A stretch of DNA of 64,000 nt from Streptomyces sp. CA-210063 (GCF_024612015.1 NZ_CP102512.1:3410001-3474000), one strand, 5' to 3'; numbered from the stretch's first letter, positions 36,066 through 45,112 are shown. Numbers and translations are program-made. Notes: generated from the letters alone by a model not told the origin.

Positions 36066-37688
36066 TCAGGTCTCCCCGGAGGGCAGGGCGTGGGCCGAGG
36101 CCCGGGTCAGCGTGCGGATGACATGGACAAGCAGGACGAGCGCGGCTGCGCCACACACGAGGGCCGGGACGGCGCCGGGTCCCCAGGCGTACGCGACGGT
36201 CTCGACGGGGGTGGCCAGGAAGGTGCAGCCGGGCAGACGGCTCGCGAAGACCGTGGCCAACGCGATGGCCTCGATCAGGGCGGCCGTGCGGAGGGCGACA
36301 ACCGGGGTGTGGGTGAAGCCGTGCGCGGTGAGTAGGCGGGCGAGCAGCAGGAGTGCGCCGAGGGCGCCGGCTCCGGCGTAGCCGGCGGGCTCGTCCAGGA
36401 TCGCGCCGCACAGCGCGAGCAGGGCGACCAGGGCGCCGAGGTGGAGCGCGAACACGCCGAGGAGCAGGGGCTTCACGGAGTCGGCGAACTCCGCGAGGCC
36501 TCGGCTGGCGGCGAGTTTGCGGCGGGCGTGTACGGAGAGGAGGTGGGCGCACCAGGTGGCGGGGGCGCACGCCAGGGCGAGCGCGAGTACGGGCGCGGTG
36601 GCCAGGGGCCAGAGCCCGTGGGGTCCGCCGTCGAGGCCGGCGGCGAGGAGGCCGTCGCCGAGGAGGGCGTACGCGATCAGCCAGCAGGTCCAGACGCGGG
36701 TACGGCTCGTGGTGCCCGATGGGGTGCGCAGCGGGCCCCGACCGAGGGCCACGCACAGGCCGAGCGCCACCGCGACGGCGCCGAGGACGGTTGCCATGAG
36801 GCGGGGTTGGCCGTCGGTGAGCCGTACTCCCGTCACAGCTGCCGCGCACAGGGCGCCCGGCAGCAGGGCGAGCACGGCCCATCCGCCGCGTGCGCCGGAC
36901 GTACTCGGCACCGGCTCGCGCTCCGTGGATTCCTCCCCGTCACGCGACACGCGTGCGTACATTTCCTCGGCCAGCGAGAACACGTCCCGGTGCCGGAAGC
37001 GGGCCGCCGTGCGGTCGGTCACGCCGTGCGCCTCCAGCCCGGCGGCGATCGCCAACGGGTCGACCGCCCGCTCGCAGAGTTCCCGGTGCCGGTGCATCAG
37101 GGCCTTGACCGGGTCGACGGCACCGCGTCGGGGGGCGGGTGTGGGGGTGGCCGCGACGTGACCGTCGTCGACCGGCCAGGGGATGGCCATGGGGTCGGGC
37201 GGGGCGGTGACGCTCCCTGGCACCAGCGGGTCCGGCGACACCAGTCCGTCCCGAGGGCCGGGAAGGCCCGGCGACTCTGTGGCCCCCGGTGGCGACATGG
37301 GCGAGGTCTGGGCGTCGATGCCACCCGACAGCTCCCGCTGCCCCGGCTCACTCAGCCCACGCAGCCTGTCCGACGCACCCGGCCTGCTCAGCCCATCCGG
37401 CCTGCTCGGTGCACCCGGCTCGCGCGACGCACCGGGCTCGCTCAGCACAACCGGCCCGCTCAGCCCACCCGACCCGCTCAATTCACCCGGCTCGCGCGAC
37501 GCACCCGCCCCGTTCGCCCCGCCCAGCCTGTCCGAACGGTCCAGGTCCATCCCGTCCAGCCTGTCCGAGCGGTACCCATCCACACCGCCCAACCCATCCA
37601 CACCGCCCAGCCCGTCCGAACGGCCCGGCCCGGCCAAACGGCCCAACCCGTCCGAACGGTCCAACCCCTCCACTTTCAACTCGCTCAT
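36066..37688 (-). CDS. Polytopic membrane protein with low-complexity N-terminus (glycan cassette)
   Basis: A 540-aa protein. Residues 1 to about 195 are low complexity, made of repeated short blocks such as GLGGVDG, SREPGE and SGPVVLSEPG. A small helical domain follows (about 200-255, RHRELCERAVDPLAIAAGLE and RHRDVFSLAEEMYARV). Then come about eight membrane helices to the C-terminus. Its ATG overlaps the stop of the PelF-like gene (ATGA at 37685-37688), so the two are made together. By place it may act like PelE/PelG-type partners in polymer synthesis or export, but I cannot show homology. Confidence 0.75.
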   Translation of the reverse strand: MSELKVEGLDRSDGLGRLAGPGRSDGLGGVDGLGGVDGYRSDRLDGMDLDRSDRLGGANGAGASREPGELSGSGGLSGPVVLSEPGASREPGAPSRPDGLSRPGASDRLRGLSEPGQRELSGGIDAQTSPMSPPGATESPGLPGPRDGLVSPDPLVPGSVTAPPDPMAIPWPVDDGHVAATPTPAPRRGAVDPVKALMHRHRELCERAVDPLAIAAGLEAHGVTDRTAARFRHRDVFSLAEEMYARVSRDGEESTEREPVPSTSGARGGWAVLALLPGALCAAAVTGVRLTDGQPRLMATVLGAVAVALGLCVALGRGPLRTPSGTTSRTRVWTCWLIAYALLGDGLLAAGLDGGPHGLWPLATAPVLALALACAPATWCAHLLSVHARRKLAASRGLAEFADSVKPLLLGVFALHLGALVALLALCGAILDEPAGYAGAGALGALLLLARLLTAHGFTHTPVVALRTAALIEAIALATVFASRLPGCTFLATPVETVAYAWGPGAVPALVCGAAALVLLVHVIRTLTRASAHALPSGET

Positions 37689-39667
37689 CGCGCCCCCTCC
37701 CTCGCAGTGACCGGCTCCCCGGCCGCCCCGCCCGGAGACGTCCCCGCAGGCCGGACCGGCGCCGAAGCCGAAGCCGACACCGGAGCCTCGACCGACGTCG
37801 AAGGCGGTCCTGACGTCGTGACCGGCACCGATGCCGTGGCCCGGGCAGGCGTCGTCGCCCGCACAGGCGTGCCGGCAGCCCAACGCGGCCGACCGGCGAC
37901 AAGCCCGCCGATACCCGCGCCCCCTGCCACGCCGGCAACCCCAGCCACTCCCAGGCCCCCCGCCACCAGCCGGGGCTCGGTCCAGCGGCCGGGCACATGG
38001 GCCTCGGCCGGGGCTCCGAAGGGCAGTGGTTCGCCGGTGTCGTCGAGGACGACCTTGCGTACCGGGGCGTGGGAGACGACCTCCAGGTAGATGCCACGAA
38101 ATGCCGCGACGTTCTGCTCGACGGTGAAGAGTTCGAGGGCGCGGGCGCGGGCGGCCGCGCCCAGGCGCGCACGGCGCTCGGGTTCGCGCAGCAACGCCAC
38201 GCACGCTTCGGCGAGCGCTCGCGGATTGCGCGGTGGGACGACGAGCCCGGTGCCGCCGATGACCTCGACGACCGCGCCCACATCGGTGGAGACCGTCGGC
38301 CGGGCACAGAACATGGCCTCGACCAGGCTGATGGGGAACCCTTCGACGACGCTCGACAAGACGACCACGGCACCCGCCGCATACGCCTCGGCCAGGTCGG
38401 GGACGGCCGGATCGCCGATCTCCTCGAAGGAGACGGGGTTGTCGCCGACCGCGTGGACGCCCTCCGCCTCGTCGGGGAAGAGCTGTGCGGCCAGGGCCTT
38501 GCAGTGGCCCAGATAGGCGGCCGCCTCGGTACCCGTGGCCGCTCCGACGATCCTGAGCCGGGCCTTGGGCTCGGCCCGACGGACGTCGGCGAAGGCGTGC
38601 AGCAGGGAGATCAGGTCCTTGGCGGGTTCGATGCGGCCGACCCACACCAGCGTGTGTGGATCCGCGCACTCCGGCGACTCGCCCACGTCCGCGAAGCGGG
38701 CGGCGTCCATGCCGGGGTAGACCGTCCGGATCCTGGCGCGGTCGGCGCCGCAGCGCTCCTGCCAGCGCCGGGCGTGGGTGTTGCCGGGGGTGAGGCAGGC
38801 GGCCTGCCGGTAGACCTCGGCGGTCAGCCGGCGGTGGAAGGCCGCGAGCAGGGCGCGCACCGGCGCCTCTCCCGAGGCCCCGAGGTAGTGCGCCCGCAGC
38901 GGCACGCCGTACTCGGTGACCAGCAGCGGCACCCCATGGAAGTGACGGGCCAGCAGCCCGGGCAGGGCGGCCGAGCCACCCGCCGCCGCGTGGCACAGGT
39001 CGACCGAGCCGAGCCCGTCGTCCTCGTACCAGTCGAGTGACAGAGGGCGCAGGGCGCGTTCGAGGTGCGAGGCGACCGTCAGCAGATCCGGTACGCGAGC
39101 CTCGCGCGCCCCTCGCAGTGCGCCCGGCGCCCGACAAGCGCGCTCAAGCGTGCGCACGGCGGCCTCCGAGCGCAGCGCGCCCACCAGTCCGCCCTCGTCA
39201 CGGGCGAGTTCGGCAAGCCCGTACAGCGCGTTGCCGAAACGGTCCGCCTCAGCGTCGGAACCACCCTCGGAAGCCTCCCCGGCACCGTCGTCCCCGTTCG
39301 CCCCTCCGGTCCCACCGGCCCCGGATGCCCCCGCCCCGCCGAGCAACCCGGCGACACCGGCCACCCCCCCGACTCCCCCAGAACACACGGCCGCCGCCAG
39401 TTCGCCGTATGCCTCCGCGAAGCGCCGTCGGGCCCGGCGGCCATGGACGACCCCGTCGTCCTCGGCCGTCCACAGCGGTGCCGTACGGACCCGGCTGACC
39501 TGCGGCGGCAGCGGGATCCAACCCTCGTCCTCCTGCCGCTCGGTCCGGCTGAGCGCGTAGATGTCGAACTCGTGTCGCTCCAGCCCACGTACGAGTCGGT
39601 CGCACCAGAGCCTGGCGTCACCGCTCACATACGGATAGCCACCCTCCGTAAGCAGTCCGATGCGCAC
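37685..39667 (-). CDS. PelF-like GT4 glycosyltransferase (DUF3492)
   Basis: A 660-aa protein. The N-terminal DUF3492 region begins RIGLLTEGGYPYVSGDARLW, the signature of PelF-type enzymes. A 46-residue Gly/Ala-rich insert sits at about 96-141. The GT-B C-terminal half has VWVGRIEPAKDLISLLHAF near 430 and EGFPISLVEAM (the ExxxxxxxE nucleotide-sugar motif) near 520. The last 100 residues are Gly/Ala/Thr/Pro-rich and disordered. PelF polymerises the Pel polysaccharide in Gram-negatives. GTG at 39667 has GGGGGT 6 nt upstream. It heads the cassette. Confidence 0.87.
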   Translation of the reverse strand: MRIGLLTEGGYPYVSGDARLWCDRLVRGLERHEFDIYALSRTERQEDEGWIPLPPQVSRVRTAPLWTAEDDGVVHGRRARRRFAEAYGELAAAVCSGGVGGVAGVAGLLGGAGASGAGGTGGANGDDGAGEASEGGSDAEADRFGNALYGLAELARDEGGLVGALRSEAAVRTLERACRAPGALRGAREARVPDLLTVASHLERALRPLSLDWYEDDGLGSVDLCHAAAGGSAALPGLLARHFHGVPLLVTEYGVPLRAHYLGASGEAPVRALLAAFHRRLTAEVYRQAACLTPGNTHARRWQERCGADRARIRTVYPGMDAARFADVGESPECADPHTLVWVGRIEPAKDLISLLHAFADVRRAEPKARLRIVGAATGTEAAAYLGHCKALAAQLFPDEAEGVHAVGDNPVSFEEIGDPAVPDLAEAYAAGAVVVLSSVVEGFPISLVEAMFCARPTVSTDVGAVVEVIGGTGLVVPPRNPRALAEACVALLREPERRARLGAAARARALELFTVEQNVAAFRGIYLEVVSHAPVRKVVLDDTGEPLPFGAPAEAHVPGRWTEPRLVAGGLGVAGVAGVAGGAGIGGLVAGRPRWAAGTPVRATTPARATASVPVTTSGPPSTSVEAPVSASASAPVRPAGTSPGGAAGEPVTAREGAR

Positions 39668-39880
39668 GTGTGCACCCCCGATCTCCCGTTTGGGGAGCCG
39701 CCGTTCACCCGGCGGCCCGCAGCGGGACGAACGTATGCGGACAAGGCGGTGGTGCGACGGACGGTTGTCCATCGCACCACCAAAAGGGGTGAACGGTCGT
39801 AACTTTCCCTAGCGGAACACGTTTTCTCGCGCTAAGGGATCAATCGACTACGCCCCGTCAGATCGCTGGGCAGAGTCCCG

Positions 39881-41671
39881 TCAACTCCCGGGGAACGGCC
39901 AGGGATTGGCCTTGCACGTGATCCCGTCGTAGGTGAGGAACTTGCTCTGCTGCTGCATGACGGGCGCGAGTTCGCCGTCCTTGTCGCAGGTCACATGGCG
40001 GTTGCCGAGGCGGTGGCCGATCTCGTGGTTGATCAGCATCTGCCGGTACGCGTGGATCTGATCGCCGTATGTCTTCGAGCCCTGGGCCCAGCGGTACGCG
40101 TTGATCATCACGCGCTCCGTGGCGGCCGAATCACAGGACACGTTGTCCACAGTGGTGTCGAGTCCCGACTTGGCACACCAGATCGCGGTGGTGCCCGGAC
40201 TGGCCAGCGTGATCACGAAGTCGGGTGTCCCGGAGGAGATCCGCTCGAACGTACGGCCACCGCTGTGGGCCCAGCTCCGGTCGTCGTTCAGGGTCTTCTG
40301 CACGGCCTCGGCGAACAGCCCCGCGTCCAGCCCGAGTCCCTTCTCGACATCGACCCGGTAGCGGTATTTCCGACCCGTCCCCGGCGCCTTGTCGAAGCCC
40401 CTGACCGCCTCGAACTTCCCGTTCCCCGCGAGGTCCGCGGCGAGCGTGTACTTCGTGCCCATCTTCTCGTCGTACGACAGCGGGGTCGCGCTCGGACTGG
40501 GGCTCGGCCGACCGGACTGGGTGGGCCGGCTGTCGCTGCGCGAGGCGTCGCGCACATCACGCTCACCGGCGTCGGCGGCCTGCGGCTGTGTGGCGGTGCC
40601 GTCCTGCCCGCCGGCCACCTGGCCGCCCACGACGACCGCCAGCACGGTGGTGACCGCGGCGGCGGCGATCCCGGCGAACGCCCGCCCCTTGCCGCCCTTC
40701 GCCGTCTCCGCGAGCTCGGGCTCGTCACGCAGCGGCTTCTCCTGCGGCGCCGTCTCTCGCGGTACCTGCCCCCGCAACGGCTTCTCTTCGAGGGCCACCT
40801 CGACCTGGCCGTCGGCATCGGCATCCGGCGCGAGACGGTGTGTCCGACCGGGTGCCAAGACGTCGTCGACCTCGTCGAAGGCGTCCAGATAGGCCTGGCG
40901 GGGGCCACCGGGAGGCATGGTCTCCTGCCGCTGCCGGGGAATGGGGATACGGCGGCCGGACCGCTCGGGAGGCACGCCGTGCGGGGCGCCGGGGGATGCC
41001 GCCTCGCCCGGCCCACGATACGGGGCCCCCATAGGAGCCCCGTGCGCCACGCCGTGTCCGGCACCCGTCTGCCGCCCACCACCACCCAATTGCCCCCAGC
41101 CCCCGCCCCCTTCACGCTGCTCCGGGTGACCACCACGACTCGGGGGGAAACCACGGGCCGGGGTGCCGTCGGGAAGCCCGGGGAAGCCGTGCGCGGGCGT
41201 GCCGTCGGGAAGACGCGGCATCCCGTGAGCCGGCGTACCGTCAGGAAGGCCAGGGAAACCGTGCGCCGGCGTGCCGTCGGCGAAACGGGGCACGCCGTGC
41301 GCCGGGGTGCCATCAGGAAGACGCGGAAAACCGCGCGCCGGCGTGCCGTCAGGAGAACGCGGGCCCCCTTGCCCAGGCGCACCGCCGGTGACCCGCGGCA
41401 CCCCCCGGCCCGGAGTCCCGTCGTACCTGCGGGGCAGCGGAGGTCCTCCCGGCGACTGCGCTCCTGCCGCCGTCGCCGGAGCCGGTGCGCCCCTGGCGTC
41501 CCAAGGCGCCGACCCACCCCCGCCCGGACCCTCCGGAGTCCCCTGGGCCCCCGAAGCTCGCGGCGCCGCCGAGCCGCGGTCGTCCGACCCGGCGGACGTC
41601 GCCGTCCGGGTTTCCCTTATGTCGCTTGTGTCGCCTTTCGGCGCCCGCCCCTTGCGGCTGTGCCGTCCCAC
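39881..41671 (-). CDS. DUF3152 zincin-like membrane protein with tandem repeats
   Basis: A 596-aa protein. Residues about 80-180 contain roughly nine tandem repeats of a 9-10-residue unit around PDGTPAHGF. A single membrane helix (GIAAAAVTTVLAVVVGG near 330) is followed by an extracellular DUF3152 domain with zinc motif HEIGHRLGNRH (HExxHxxGxxH) near 545. It thus looks like an anchored extracellular metalloprotease with a long intracellular tail. GTG at 41671 follows GAGG and is 8 nt after the hydrolase stop, so they form an operon. Confidence 0.9.
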   Translation of the reverse strand: MGRHSRKGRAPKGDTSDIRETRTATSAGSDDRGSAAPRASGAQGTPEGPGGGGSAPWDARGAPAPATAAGAQSPGGPPLPRRYDGTPGRGVPRVTGGAPGQGGPRSPDGTPARGFPRLPDGTPAHGVPRFADGTPAHGFPGLPDGTPAHGMPRLPDGTPAHGFPGLPDGTPARGFPPSRGGHPEQREGGGGWGQLGGGGRQTGAGHGVAHGAPMGAPYRGPGEAASPGAPHGVPPERSGRRIPIPRQRQETMPPGGPRQAYLDAFDEVDDVLAPGRTHRLAPDADADGQVEVALEEKPLRGQVPRETAPQEKPLRDEPELAETAKGGKGRAFAGIAAAAVTTVLAVVVGGQVAGGQDGTATQPQAADAGERDVRDASRSDSRPTQSGRPSPSPSATPLSYDEKMGTKYTLAADLAGNGKFEAVRGFDKAPGTGRKYRYRVDVEKGLGLDAGLFAEAVQKTLNDDRSWAHSGGRTFERISSGTPDFVITLASPGTTAIWCAKSGLDTTVDNVSCDSAATERVMINAYRWAQGSKTYGDQIHAYRQMLINHEIGHRLGNRHVTCDKDGELAPVMQQQSKFLTYDGITCKANPWPFPGS

Positions 41672-41679
41672 GCCGCGCC

Positions 41680-42891
41680 TCAGCTCCCCCCGCCGGGCGA
41701 GCCCGTCGGAGGCCCGTCCGCGGCCGATTCGTCACCGTCGGCGGCAGCCGAACCGCGTCCGCGCACCGGGCCGCCCTCACGCGACACACGGACGGAAGCC
41801 GAAGCCGAACCCACCGAGGCCGAGACGGAACCCACGGAAGCCGAAGCCGAACGCACCGAAGCCGAATGCGCATCCGCACCCGACTCCCAATCCGCCGACC
41901 CCGAACCGGGCGGCGCCGAACCCGCCCCGCCGCTCGACCTGCCCGTGTCCGCGAGCAGTTCACGGAACGCCGAGGCGACCGCCTCCGGGTACTCCATCAT
42001 CGCCACATGCCCCGCGTCCGGCAGGGAGACGAGGCGGGAGTCACGGAAGGTACGGACGGCGCGCTGGGCCATGCGGTAGCCGACGAGCTGGTCGCGGCGG
42101 CCGTAGACGAGGAGCGTCGGGGCGAGGACGCGCTCGGCCTGACGCCAGAGCGAGTGCTGCCCGCCCAGGGTGTACGCGTCCACGAGCCCGCGGGCGGACC
42201 GCGTCAACGCGTCCCACATGTACGGCAGTCGGAGGCGCCGCTCCATCTCCTCCACGGCGTTGCGGAAGCCTTCCTCCGTGACGCGGCCGGGGTCGCCGTA
42301 GCAGAGCGCGGTGACGCCCCGTACGCGCTGCTCGGCGCTCCAGCCCTTGGTGAAGCGGGTGAAGAGCGCCGACATGCCCGGCAGCGCGAGCATCGCGGTG
42401 GGCACGGCGGTCCGCTGCACCAGGAGCTCCGGCAGGGCGGGCGACACGAGGGTCAGGGTGCGGACGAGGTCGGGGCGCAGGGCGGCGACGCGGGTGGTGA
42501 TCGCGCCGCCGAGCGAGTTGCCGAAGAGGTGCACGGGGCCGCGCCCGGTGGAGTCGAGGTAACGGATGACCGCGCGCGCGTGTCCCGTGACGGAGTAGTT
42601 GCCGTCGTCCGGCGGTGGCGAGTCGCCGAAACCGGGGAGATCGAGTGCCTCGCCGGCCACGAGTCCGTCGAGCAGCGGCATCAGCGCGGACCAGTTCTGC
42701 GAGGAACCGCCCAGGCCGTGCACGAACAGGGCGGGCGGCAGTCCCTCGCGCGCCGGCGGTCTCGACCGCACCGACAGGGTGATCCCCGGCAGCCGGACCG
42801 ACCTCAGCCGTTCGCCGGGCGCCACACGCACGGCACTCGCCTTCGGCGACGCGGTGGCGGTCAGGAGGGACGGCAGCTCGGTCGAAGACAT
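41680..42891 (-). CDS. Alpha/beta hydrolase with repeat tail
   Basis: A 403-aa serine hydrolase. Oxyanion region FVHGLGGSSQNW near 56, nucleophile elbow FGNSLGGA near 122, acid in VYGRRDQLVG near 265 and histidine in PDAGHVAMMEYP near 295. The C-terminal 85 residues are Ser/Ala/Val/Gly repeats (SASVGSVSASVGSASASVR) and look disordered. The substrate is unknown. ATG at 42891 is the only good start. Confidence 0.9.
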   Translation of the reverse strand: MSSTELPSLLTATASPKASAVRVAPGERLRSVRLPGITLSVRSRPPAREGLPPALFVHGLGGSSQNWSALMPLLDGLVAGEALDLPGFGDSPPPDDGNYSVTGHARAVIRYLDSTGRGPVHLFGNSLGGAITTRVAALRPDLVRTLTLVSPALPELLVQRTAVPTAMLALPGMSALFTRFTKGWSAEQRVRGVTALCYGDPGRVTEEGFRNAVEEMERRLRLPYMWDALTRSARGLVDAYTLGGQHSLWRQAERVLAPTLLVYGRRDQLVGYRMAQRAVRTFRDSRLVSLPDAGHVAMMEYPEAVASAFRELLADTGRSSGGAGSAPPGSGSADWESGADAHSASVRSASASVGSVSASVGSASASVRVSREGGPVRGRGSAAADGDESAADGPPTGSPGGGS

Positions 42892-43136
42892 GCGGCAATG
42901 TTACGAGACGATCACGCAGTGGCTCATGTGTTCGCCGTCACAGATCGCGCCATATATCGGCCACTTGTCACGGGGTACCGGAATGCGGACCGGCCACCGC
43001 CGGATCACGCCGGACCGCATAGCGCCACGATCGGCTGTCTCCTAGGCTCGTAGACAGGGCACCCGTATGTGGCCCCTGCCGCCCTCAGGGACGTTCCGGC
43101 GGCACCAAGGGCCACCACCAGGAAGGGGAACCCACG

Positions 43137-43355
43137 ATGGCCGTTGACCCGAGCGATCCCGACACCTTCGTCGAGGAGGAATCCGTGGAGATCGACGACG
43201 TCGAGGCCCCCGAGGCCGATGCCGCCGAGCAACGCACGGACGTCGCCCCGGACCGGGACGAGCCGCTGACCGACGCCAACCGGGACGCCGCCAACGAGGC
43301 CGACCTGGCGGAACAGGCCCGCGTCGTCTCGATCGACGAGGACGACTACCGGTAA
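43137..43355 (+). CDS. Small acidic protein, 72 aa
   Basis: A very acidic protein (DDVEAPEADAAEQRTDVAPD in the middle) with no membrane segment and a C-terminus ARVVSIDEDDYR. ATG at 43137 has AGGAAGGGG upstream. Related small acidic proteins are common in streptomycetes, as far as I recall; no function is known. Confidence 0.75.
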   Translation: MAVDPSDPDTFVEEESVEIDDVEAPEADAAEQRTDVAPDRDEPLTDANRDAANEADLAEQARVVSIDEDDYR

Positions 43356-43577
43356 CCCGACTTTCACCAGGGACGACGACCGGTGAGGCAAAAGGCGACG
43401 ATCGGTCATGAGAAAGGGCTTCCTTCTGCCCGCCCTGCCCCCGTTTGACGTGGTCCGCGGCACTTTCCCCGGCGTCCGGTCCGTGAAATTCTGCGCTCGC
43501 ACCGCGCACACCCGGGTTACCGAAAAGTACGATGGCGGCGCGGCTCTCACCGCATGTGGACGATTTTGGGAGGCGGC

Positions 43578-44219
43578 GTGACAGCCATCGAGCAGACAGA
43601 GGCGGCGCGCCCGCGGGGCACGCGCCTGCCGCGCCGAGCCCGACGTAACCAGTTGCTGGGCGCCGCCCAGGAAGTCTTCGTGGCCCAGGGGTACCACTCG
43701 GCCGCGATGGACGACATCGCCGAACGCGCCGGAGTCAGCAAGCCGGTGCTCTACCAGCACTTCCCCGGCAAGCTCGACCTCTACCTGGCCCTGCTGGACC
43801 AGCACTGCGAGTCCCTGATCCAGGCCGTACGCGGCGCACTCGCGTCGACGACCGACAACAAGCAGCGCGTCCGGGCCACCATCGACGCCTACTTCGCGTA
43901 CGTCGAGGACGAGGGCGGCGCCTTCCGGCTGGTCTTCGAGTCCGACCTGACGAACGAGCCCGCCGTGCGCGAGCGCGTCGACAAGGTCACCAACGAGTGC
44001 GCCGAAGCCATCCGCGACGTCATCGCCGAGGACACCGGCCTGTCGCGCGCGGAATCGATGCTCCTCGCCTCGGGCCTGGGCGGCCTCGCCCAGGTGGTGG
44101 CGCGCTCCTGGCTGCACAGCGACCGCAGCGTCCCGCGCGAGGAGGCGGTCCAGCTGCTGGCCTCGCTGGCCTGGCGCGGCATCGCCGGCTTCCCCCTGCA
44201 CGGCATCGACCACCACTGA
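43578..44219 (+). CDS. TetR-family transcriptional regulator
   Basis: A 213-aa repressor-type protein. The N-terminal helix-turn-helix is at about 24-65 (LLGAAQEVFVAQGYHSAAMD, GVSKPVLYQHFPGKLDLY). The C-terminal ligand domain contains SDLTNEPAVRERVDKVT. GTG at 43578 follows GGGAGG by about 5 nt. The ligand and targets cannot be told; the divergent hydrolase gene is more than 600 bp away, so self-control is the safest guess. Confidence 0.93.
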   Translation: MTAIEQTEAARPRGTRLPRRARRNQLLGAAQEVFVAQGYHSAAMDDIAERAGVSKPVLYQHFPGKLDLYLALLDQHCESLIQAVRGALASTTDNKQRVRATIDAYFAYVEDEGGAFRLVFESDLTNEPAVRERVDKVTNECAEAIRDVIAEDTGLSRAESMLLASGLGGLAQVVARSWLHSDRSVPREEAVQLLASLAWRGIAGFPLHGIDHH

Positions 44220-44227
44220 GCGCGCAC

Positions 44228-44274
44228 AACCCCGGACCGATGACCGCGATGCGGCCCTGGTCCGGGGTTTTGTT
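44228..44274 (+). terminator. Rho-independent terminator of the TetR gene
   Basis: AACCCCGGACC (44228-44238) and GGTCCGGGGTT (44259-44269) pair perfectly over 11 bp and are followed by TTGTT. It is 8 nt past the stop codon, the clearest classical terminator in the window. Confidence 0.92.
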
Positions 44275-44396
44275 CCCGCGCTCTGTTCGCTCCTGGCGTT
44301 CTCGCGCGGAACATGTACGTCCCCTCACCGGGCTAATGTGTGCTGCGTACGGCGCGGAAGCCCGCGCATTTCACTGACCGTCGGAGGGACATAGCC

Positions 44397-44624
44397 GTGG
44401 AGGTCAAGATCGGCGTGCAGCACGCGCCCCGCGAGATCGTTCTGGAGAGCGGTCAGAGTGCCGAGGAGGTCGAGCGTGCCGTTGCCGAGGCGCTGACCGG
44501 CAAGTCGGCGCTGCTGAGCCTCACGGACGAGCACGGCCGCAAGGTCCTGATCCCGGCCGACCGTCTCGCCTACGTCGACATCGGCGAGTCGGCCGTCCGC
44601 AAGGTGGGCTTCAGCGCGCTGTAG
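44397..44624 (+). CDS. DUF3107 protein, 75 aa
   Basis: A short conserved actinobacterial protein that begins VEVKIGVQHAPREIVLES and ends YVDIGESAVRKVGFSAL. The family is present across actinobacteria with unknown role. GTG at 44397 has GGAGGGA about 8 nt upstream. It is followed by a 19-bp perfect hairpin. Confidence 0.92.
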   Translation: MEVKIGVQHAPREIVLESGQSAEEVERAVAEALTGKSALLSLTDEHGRKVLIPADRLAYVDIGESAVRKVGFSAL

Positions 44625-44642
44625 TCAAGAGGCACAAGAGGT

Positions 44643-44687
44643 GTACGGAGGGGCCCGGTGGCGTGAAACCACCGGGCCCCTCCGTAC
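44643..44687. terminator. 19-bp perfect hairpin after the DUF3107 gene
   Basis: GTACGGAGGGGCCCGGTGG (44643-44661) pairs perfectly with its complement at 44669-44687, leaving a 7-nt loop CGTGAAA. It starts 19 nt past the stop codon. No T-tract, but the stem is very stable. Confidence 0.88.
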
Positions 44688-44831
44688 GCCCGCCTCTCAT
44701 GGTCCCCATGACCCGAACCGCACAGAGTCATCACATCTGGTCCGCTGAGAATGATTGCGTTCCACGGCTCGCGGGTAGTACCGGCTACGACCGATTTGCC
44801 CAGGCCAGGCCGTGCGGGAGGGAACCCGATC

Positions 44832-45104
44832 ATGTTCTTGGAAGCGCTCGGATCCGCGATCCTGGGGCTCGCCCTCGCCAGCACCGCCGCCTACCGGCTC
44901 CCGCACCGCCTGCCGCCCCGCACCCTGGTCCTCCCGACCGGCACGGCCGGCGCCCTCTTCGGCGCCTTCCTCACCCACACGGCACTGGGCGCCGCGAACT
45001 ACCTGGTGATCCTCACCGGCGCCCTGATCGTCGCCGCCGCCTCCCTGTCCCTGCTCCTGCGCCCGACGGAACGCTTTCGACGCAGCAGCTCAGCGACGGC
45101 GTAG
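44832..45104 (+). CDS. Small multi-span membrane protein, 90 aa
   Basis: Three hydrophobic helices fill the protein (LEALGSAILGLALASTAAY; TGTAGALFGAFLTHTALG; LVILTGALIVAAASLSLLL), with a basic tail RPTERFRRSS. ATG at 44832 has GGGAGGG about 9 nt upstream. No family is recognised. Confidence 0.75.
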   Translation: MFLEALGSAILGLALASTAAYRLPHRLPPRTLVLPTGTAGALFGAFLTHTALGAANYLVILTGALIVAAASLSLLLRPTERFRRSSSATA

Positions 45105-45112
45105 GAAAGGCC

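Noticed and set aside
36441..38090. Long plus-strand reading frame rich in Pro/Thr/Arg opposite the glycan cassette
   Set aside because: It is antisense to two well-supported genes, has no domain, and its composition follows from the high G+C of the opposite strand.
41130..41440. Repeat array resembling a CRISPR
   Set aside because: The repeats are in frame in a protein gene, lack unique spacers of constant length, and no cas genes are present.
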